Shown here: positions 59,748-64,000 of the stretch, piece by piece | Numbering within the stretch: position 1 is the first letter of the stretch | Layout: each line of letters begins with the position of its first letter | Source: Leucobacter sp. CX169 | GTDB taxonomy: Bacteria; Actinomycetota; Actinomycetes; Actinomycetales; Microbacteriaceae | DNA: 64,000 bases | Reading direction: 5' to 3' | Assembly (NCBI RefSeq): GCF_017161405.1 | Contig: NZ_CP071051.1 | Coordinates: 2,728,001 to 2,792,000 of the forward strand | The notes under the pieces: model-generated | Told to the model about the DNA's origin: nothing | Database searches by the model: none | What the model saw: only the letters and a program-made list of their open reading frames with translations | Translations under genes and position numbers: made by a program

Positions 59748-61615
59748 CTAAGGGGTGACGATCGCGAATGCGTCATCGCCGGGGTCGATCACGCTGAGGA
59801 GCTGACTGAGCACCGTGGAATCGCCCTCAAGCTCGATGCCGCCAGTGCTAGCGTCACCGCCGAGCAGTGCCAAGAGGCGGTGTTTGGTGAGTCGAAGCGT
59901 GAGATCCACTGCACCGGCCTCCGTCTCAACGGAGACCAGCACCCCGTTCCGGAGAGTGAGTCGGAAGCGGCGCCCGAGCTCGGTCAGCTCAATCGCACAG
60001 GAGAGATTGAGATCCCAGGCGCGGTGACCGTCGATCTTGATAGCGACGGCATCCAGGAGCTGTTCCGGAGACAGCTGGGCGAGCACCGTGGGGGCGTTCG
60101 TCTTCGTGGGCGTTCCGAAGTTCTCCCCGCGCAACTCCGTCGCTCCGGAAAGGAAGAAATTGCGCCACGTACCGTTCTCTGAGCCATAGGCAAGTTGTTC
60201 GAGGGTGTCCGCGTAGAGGTCTCGGGCGGCGGGATGATGCTCATCGGCGAAGACGGCCTGGTCGAGCAGGGTAGCGGCCCACCGATAGTCGCCCGAATCG
60301 TAGGCCACTTGAACTGCGTCAACGACGCGGTCGATGCCTCCGATGAGCTCGACGTAGCGCTGGGCCAACTCGGCGGGCGGGTGGGGCCATAAACGAGCAG
60401 GATTGCCATCGAACCACCCCAGGTAACGCTGCACGATGCCTTTGACGTTGTGACTGACGGATCCGTAGTACCCGCGAGCATGCCAGGAAGCCTCTAACGC
60501 CGGAGGAAGCTCGAAAATCTCGGCGGCTTCCGCAGCCGTGTATCCGCGGTTCACCAGCCGCAGCGTCTGGTCGTGCAGATACGCGTAGAGATCCCGCTGC
60601 AGCGAGAGGTACTCCACGATCTGCTCACTCCCCCAAGTCGGCCAATGATGGGATGCAAACACGACCTGGGATCGCGCGCCAAACAGTTCGATGGCCTCGG
60701 TCAGATAGCGGGCCCATTCACGGGGGTCGCGCACCAACGCACCGCGCAGCGTGACGAGATTGTGCAGCGTGTGGGTCGCGTTCTCCGCCATGCACAACGC
60801 GTTGAACTGCGGAAAGAAGAAGTGCATCTCCGAGGGGGCCTCAGTGCCAGGGGCGAGCTGGAACTCGATCTGCACCCCGTCGATAACATGCACCTCACCG
60901 GTCCGATGAATGGTGAGGGTCGGGGCGATCAGCCCAATCTCACCCGTGGAAACGGTCTGTCCCAGTCCACAACCGACCTGACCCTCGGGTCCACGCTCAA
61001 GTGCCGGACCGTACATGTAAGAAGCGCGACGATTCATCGCCGTTCCCACATACACATTCTCGGAAACCGCGTGCTCTACGAACCCTTCGGGGCGAGGATC
61101 TGTACCATCCCGGCATCGACCTCGGCCTGGGAAGTCACTCCCAGCACTCCGCCGAAATGGTCGGCGTGGCTGTGCGTATGGATGACCGCAACCACCGGCC
61201 GGTTGCCACGATGCTCTCGATAGAGGGCGAGCGCCGCGGCCGCGGTCTCCGCCGAAAGCAGCGTATCAATCACGATGACGCCTGAGTCTCCCTCAACAAT
61301 CGTCATGTTCGACAGATCGAAGCCGCGCAGCTGGTAGATTCCGGCGACGACTTCAAAGAGCCCATGGCGCGTTGAGAGCTGCGACTGTCGCCAGAGACTG
61401 GGGTGCACCGTATCCGGCGCCTCGCTTTCGAGAAAGCGATATCCATCGTTGTCCCAGACGGTTCCTCCCGCAGCATCATGGACAACACCCGGAGTGAACT
61501 CGGCGATGAGGCCTCGCTCCGCATCTTCGAAATCACGAGTATCGGCGAATGGAAGCTTCTCCCGCGCCGCTCGCTGTTGCTCCTGAATGAACTGTGACGC
61601 CGGATTGTGCTTCAC
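59748..61615 (-). pseudogene. Alkyl/aryl-sulfatase (SdsA1-like), split by one frameshift
   Basis: Two adjacent frames make one enzyme. The first part (61076-61615) holds the N-terminus and the metal site HTHSHADH (H148, H150, D152, H153) of the metallo-beta-lactamase fold. The second (59748 to about 61099) continues with MYGPALERG, FFFPQFNALCMAENATHTLHNLVTLRG, the dimerisation region and a C-terminal SCP2-like domain. The break is at the C4 run (plus-strand G at 61089-61092): one extra C restores APEGFVEHAVSENVYVGTAMNRR, the expected family sequence. With the repair the protein would be about 622 residues. It is either a true pseudogene or a sequencing error. The GTG start has AGGGAG upstream. 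Confidence 0.85.
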
Positions 61616-61776
61616 TGTGCCGCTCCCTGCTGTCAGGTGATCGTCTTGCGGTCATGCTCGCAGCCAGGTGTCGCCCGCGCAAGCAATTTCCGTTGCGGAG
61701 TGTGTCATCGTCAAGAAAGAGGGCGGCCATCTGACGTGCTGGCGAAACAGGCCGGCGAGGTAGCAGAAGAAGCGCA

Positions 61777-61807
61777 GCGACCCCGGGGGAACTTTCCCCG
61801 GGGTCGC
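61777..61807 (-). terminator. Intrinsic terminator of the ABC exporter operon
   Basis: A perfect 12-bp stem (GCGACCCCGGGG with CCCCGGGGTCGC) and a 7-nt loop, 15 nt past the permease stop on the minus strand, followed by a T-rich TGCGCTTCTTCTGC. Confidence 0.85.
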
Positions 61808-61822
61808 CGCGTGTGCGTGAAG

Positions 61823-62533
61823 CTACCGAACCGCCGTGCGGCGCATGCACGCCCAGGTGGCAACGATGGCGGCGAGCGCGAGTACCGCGACGGTCAGCGC
61901 GACCATCGAGCCCGTGATCTGCGGGATCAGGGTGGCCAGCGAGGGCGCCGTCAGGAAGAGGATCAGTGCGAGCACCAGCCCGAGGGCGATCCCCAGTACC
62001 ACGGGACCGCGCGCGCCGAAGCGCACCCAGATGGCCCCGAACAGTCCGCCGACACTCAGCGCGGTAAAGGTGCCGAGGAACGCGGTGAGGCCGAGCTGCA
62101 GGAAGTTGCCCGAGCCGAGCGAGAACGTGTCGAGGACGTAGATGTTCGCGAACCAGTGCCCGGTCGCCAGCTCGATGGCGAGCAGGATCATCATGACGAC
62201 GGCGACGTACGCCGCCAGGATGACGTTTGCGACCGCGGTCCCGGCAACGTAGGCCCGTCGGGTGCTGCCGAGGGCGAGCGCGAAGGGGAAGGTCGTCGCG
62301 ACGGCCTGCACCCCGAGGTAGACCAGGAATCCCGGAAGCGACCAGGTTGCCCCGCCGTTCATGCGGGCACCCTCGGCAAAATCGGGGTTACTCGGATCGA
62401 GGCCGACGCGCTGCAGCGTGAGGCTGATGATGGCCGAGATGACGAGCACCAGGAAGAGGATGAACAGGGGCACCAGGAAGGTGACCTCTGGCTTGTTGAG
62501 GTGAAGTCGGACGACGTTCTGTACGTGACGCAT
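61823..62533 (-). CDS. ABC transporter membrane subunit, hypothetical
   Basis: A 236-residue integral membrane protein with about six helices (starting VTFLVPLFILFLVLVISAIISLTL). It has no known motif beyond the general ABC-2-like layout. It lies 17 bp after the ATPase gene on the same strand and must be its membrane partner. The YtrA-type regulator at the head of the operon suggests induction by a cell-wall antibiotic or other envelope stress. Confidence 0.78.
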   Translation of the reverse strand: MRHVQNVVRLHLNKPEVTFLVPLFILFLVLVISAIISLTLQRVGLDPSNPDFAEGARMNGGATWSLPGFLVYLGVQAVATTFPFALALGSTRRAYVAGTAVANVILAAYVAVVMMILLAIELATGHWFANIYVLDTFSLGSGNFLQLGLTAFLGTFTALSVGGLFGAIWVRFGARGPVVLGIALGLVLALILFLTAPSLATLIPQITGSMVALTVAVLALAAIVATWACMRRTAVR

Positions 62534-62550
62534 GATGGTTTCCTTCCGGG

Positions 62551-63453
62551 CTAGCGAGCGGTCGGGGCTGATGAGGGGGTGTCGGATCCGTCGAATCCGT
62601 AGGCGGCGACGAGCTCTTGCAGCGTCACCTGGCCGATCTCGAGACCGGCCGACTCGGCGGCCACCCGATCCTGCGCCGTCAAGCGACCCTCGACGATGAC
62701 CGAGCCCAGGCCGCCGACGACGTGGCGGGAAAGCACTGTGCGACCCTCGCTGTATGCCTGGACCGCGGACTCGAGGCCGGAGACTCGGTGCGAGGCTCCT
62801 CGCAGCTCGTCGACCTCGGCGTCATGGAGCACCCGGCCCTGGTCGAGGATGATGACGCGCTCGAGCAGCTGATCCATCTCGTCGATGAGGTGGGTCGAGA
62901 GCACGATCGTGCGGGGGTGAGCGAGGTAGTCGCGCATCAGCACGTCGTAGAAGTGTCCGCGCGCCGTCGCGTCGAGACCCAGGTACGGCTCGTCGAAGAA
63001 GGTGATGGGGGCGCGGCAGGCGAGGCCCACCACAATGCCGACGGCCGAGAACTGCCCGCGTGAAAGCTTCTTGACCTGCTGCTTCTTCGGAATGCGAAAG
63101 AGCGCCACAAGCTCGTCGGCGAGCGCCTGGTCCCAGTTCGGGAAGAACACCTTCCCTGCCCGCAGCACGTGGCGCAGCGCGTAGTCGTCGGGGTAGCGCT
63201 GGTTGTCGCGAATGAAGCACATGTCCTCGAGCACGTTCGCGTTCTCGAAGGGGTGTGCGCCTTCGACGAACACCTCGCCGGCTGTGGCGCGATCCTGCGC
63301 GGTGACCAGCGACATGAACGTGGTCTTGCCCGCGCCGTTGCGGCCGAGCAGGCCGGTGATGGAGTCGCGCTTGATCTTGACGGAGACGTTGTCCAGGGCA
63401 CGCACTTCGCCGTGGGTGCGGGTCAGGCCGCGGGTCTCGATTGCGTAAGTCAT
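62551..63453 (-). CDS. ABC transporter ATP-binding protein
   Basis: A 300-residue ATPase. Walker A LGRNGAGKTT is at about residues 36-45, the Q-loop region is CFIRDNQRYPDDY, the signature is a degenerate KKLSRGQFSAVGIVVGLA (LSRGQ for LSGGQ), Walker B is ITFFDEPYLGLD and the H-loop STHLIDEM. The type is that of antibiotic or bacteriocin exporters. A C-terminal 70-residue domain follows the ATPase core. It overlaps the regulator gene by 4 bp. Confidence 0.88.
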   Translation of the reverse strand: MTYAIETRGLTRTHGEVRALDNVSVKIKRDSITGLLGRNGAGKTTFMSLVTAQDRATAGEVFVEGAHPFENANVLEDMCFIRDNQRYPDDYALRHVLRAGKVFFPNWDQALADELVALFRIPKKQQVKKLSRGQFSAVGIVVGLACRAPITFFDEPYLGLDATARGHFYDVLMRDYLAHPRTIVLSTHLIDEMDQLLERVIILDQGRVLHDAEVDELRGASHRVSGLESAVQAYSEGRTVLSRHVVGGLGSVIVEGRLTAQDRVAAESAGLEIGQVTLQELVAAYGFDGSDTPSSAPTAR

Positions 63454-63809
63454 CGTGTGGCTTCCTGTTCTATGAGGGAAAGTGTTTGGGGGAGGGAGAG
63501 CTGGAGCGCGGCGGCCTCTGCGAGCAAGGGGCGCACGAAGTCGGCGACAAAGCCGGACTGACGTTCGGCCGCGATCTTGGCCTTCGCGCCATCCGAGACG
63601 AACATCCCGATGCCGCGCTTCTTAAAGAGAATTTCCTGGTCGACCAGGAGGTTGACACCCTTGCCGGCCGTCGCCGGGTTGATGCGGTAGAAAGCCGCGA
63701 ACTCGTTCGTGGAGGGAACCTGCGCGCCCTCCGCATACGTGCCCTGCAGGATGTCGTCCGCGATGCGTTCGGCCAGTTGCAGGAAGATGGGCTTCGTATC
63801 ATCGAACAC
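63450..63809 (-). CDS. GntR-family regulator, YtrA subfamily
   Basis: A 119-residue regulator, the short YtrA type: a winged helix (PIFLQLAERIADDILQGTYAEGAQVPSTNEFAAFYRINPATAGKGVNLLVDQEILFKKRGIGMFV) and only a 40-residue C-terminal dimer helix. The GTG start at 63809 has GGAGGT 5 nt upstream; an in-frame ATG at 63830 would lie before that box. First gene of the ABC operon, which it probably represses until an envelope-active compound is present. Confidence 0.9.
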   Translation of the reverse strand: MFDDTKPIFLQLAERIADDILQGTYAEGAQVPSTNEFAAFYRINPATAGKGVNLLVDQEILFKKRGIGMFVSDGAKAKIAAERQSGFVADFVRPLLAEAAALQLSLPQTLSLIEQEATR

Positions 63810-63825
63810 TCGGCACCTCCGCTCG

Positions 63826-63853
63826 TTCATTGGTTAGTTACTTCACTAATGAA
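63826..63853. promoter_or_regulatory. Inverted repeat TTCATT-N16-AATGAA, YtrA-type operator
   Basis: Outer arms TTCATT and AATGAA with partly matching inner bases (GGTTAGT versus ACTAAT complement). It lies 16 bp upstream of the GTG and just before the ribosome binding site, where it can overlap the promoter. AT-rich against a GC-rich background. Confidence 0.55.
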
Positions 63854-63920
63854 CCTAGTGACCTCGCGTCGCGGTTGTCAAGCACCAGTTCGTCACCGGC
63901 GCGCCGGTAGGCTGGCGCCC

Positions 63921-64000
63921 GTGAATGCATCCCTCTCAGGCGCCGCCGTGCTCTCCTCCCCCGCCGACCGGTCCTTTGCCTCGGACAATTACGCGGGCGC
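63921..64000 (+). CDS. Probable low-specificity L-threonine aldolase, 5' fragment
   Basis: Only 26 codons are inside the window. The segment FASDNYAGA matches the conserved start of threonine aldolase/beta-eliminating lyase proteins (F-x-SDN-x-AG). The GTG start is 7 nt after TAGGCT (63908-63913), the leaderless layout seen elsewhere here. The rest of the gene lies beyond the right edge, so the call rests on this motif alone. Confidence 0.6.
   Translation, partial: MNASLSGAAVLSSPADRSFASDNYAG

Noticed and set aside
1-64000. CRISPR arrays, rRNA genes, riboswitches, replication origin
   Set aside because: No spaced repeat arrays, rRNA segments, recognisable riboswitch cores or DnaA-box clusters were seen on either strand.

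Overview
The window is high-GC actinobacterial DNA. Gene style (SerRS beside a CCA-encoding tRNA-Ser, LCP protein, DUF4166, HhH-GPD protein, DinB protein, many leaderless starts of the form TANNCT-N6/7-ATG) suggests a Microbacteriaceae-like organism, perhaps Leucobacter or a relative. That placement is inference from gene content, not from a search.

Region 1 (1 to about 15,790) is an accessory island, visibly poorer in GC in most parts. It holds the end of a possible DUF4365-like gene, a large protein with a HEPN-type R-x4-H motif, a 48-residue acidic protein, a small membrane protein, an RCC1-repeat/CFI-box protein, a Tn552-like transposition module (resolvase, DDE transposase, AAA ATPase), a class II UvrA-like ABC ATPase next to a SnoaL-like protein and an HxlR regulator, a lipoprotein and a Fic AMP-transferase. 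The right border is marked by two imperfect 71-bp direct repeats (14146 and 15721). Each carries the last 23 nt of a tRNA-Ser plus its terminator, so they look like two successive att sites. An intact tRNA-Ser and an integrase would be expected left of the window.

Region 2 (15,800 to 43,100) is chromosomal: a lipoprotein and DUF4166 protein, a cell-surface glycan cluster (glycosyltransferase, NeuD-type acyltransferase, DegT aminotransferase, RgpF-type protein), an ABC-F ATPase, a DAACS symporter, an LCP protein, tRNA-Ser(UGA), a HAD phosphatase, serS, a lipid kinase, a PadR-regulated membrane protein, pheA, pgm, a TauE/SafE permease, a gamma-glutamyltransferase with a GntR/FCD regulator facing an amino-acid ABC transporter, pyrE, a DinB protein and xthA.

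Region 3 (43,100 to 57,400) is a hydroxyproline catabolic locus: two proline racemase-family enzymes, a DapA-family deaminase, an ornithine cyclodeaminase-family reductase, a GntR regulator and a three-subunit FAD/2Fe-2S dehydrogenase. A HepT/MntA toxin-antitoxin pair follows, then a complete branched-chain-type ABC importer (livK-H-M-G-F). The same TGTG-N6-CACA palindrome lies in two promoters of the catabolic genes, and a degenerate copy lies upstream of the importer. This suggests that the importer brings in the substrate.

Region 4 (57,550 to 64,000) holds an HhH-GPD DNA-repair protein, a glutamate decarboxylase, an alkylsulfatase broken by one frameshift, a YtrA-type GntR regulator with an ABC exporter, and the first codons of a probable threonine aldolase.

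The most unusual whole-window signal is the octamer GCAGGATC/GATCCTGC. By hand count it occurs at about 28 places in the chromosomal 48 kb, three of them as the 12-bp palindrome GCAGGATCCTGC, and not once in the 15.6-kb island.
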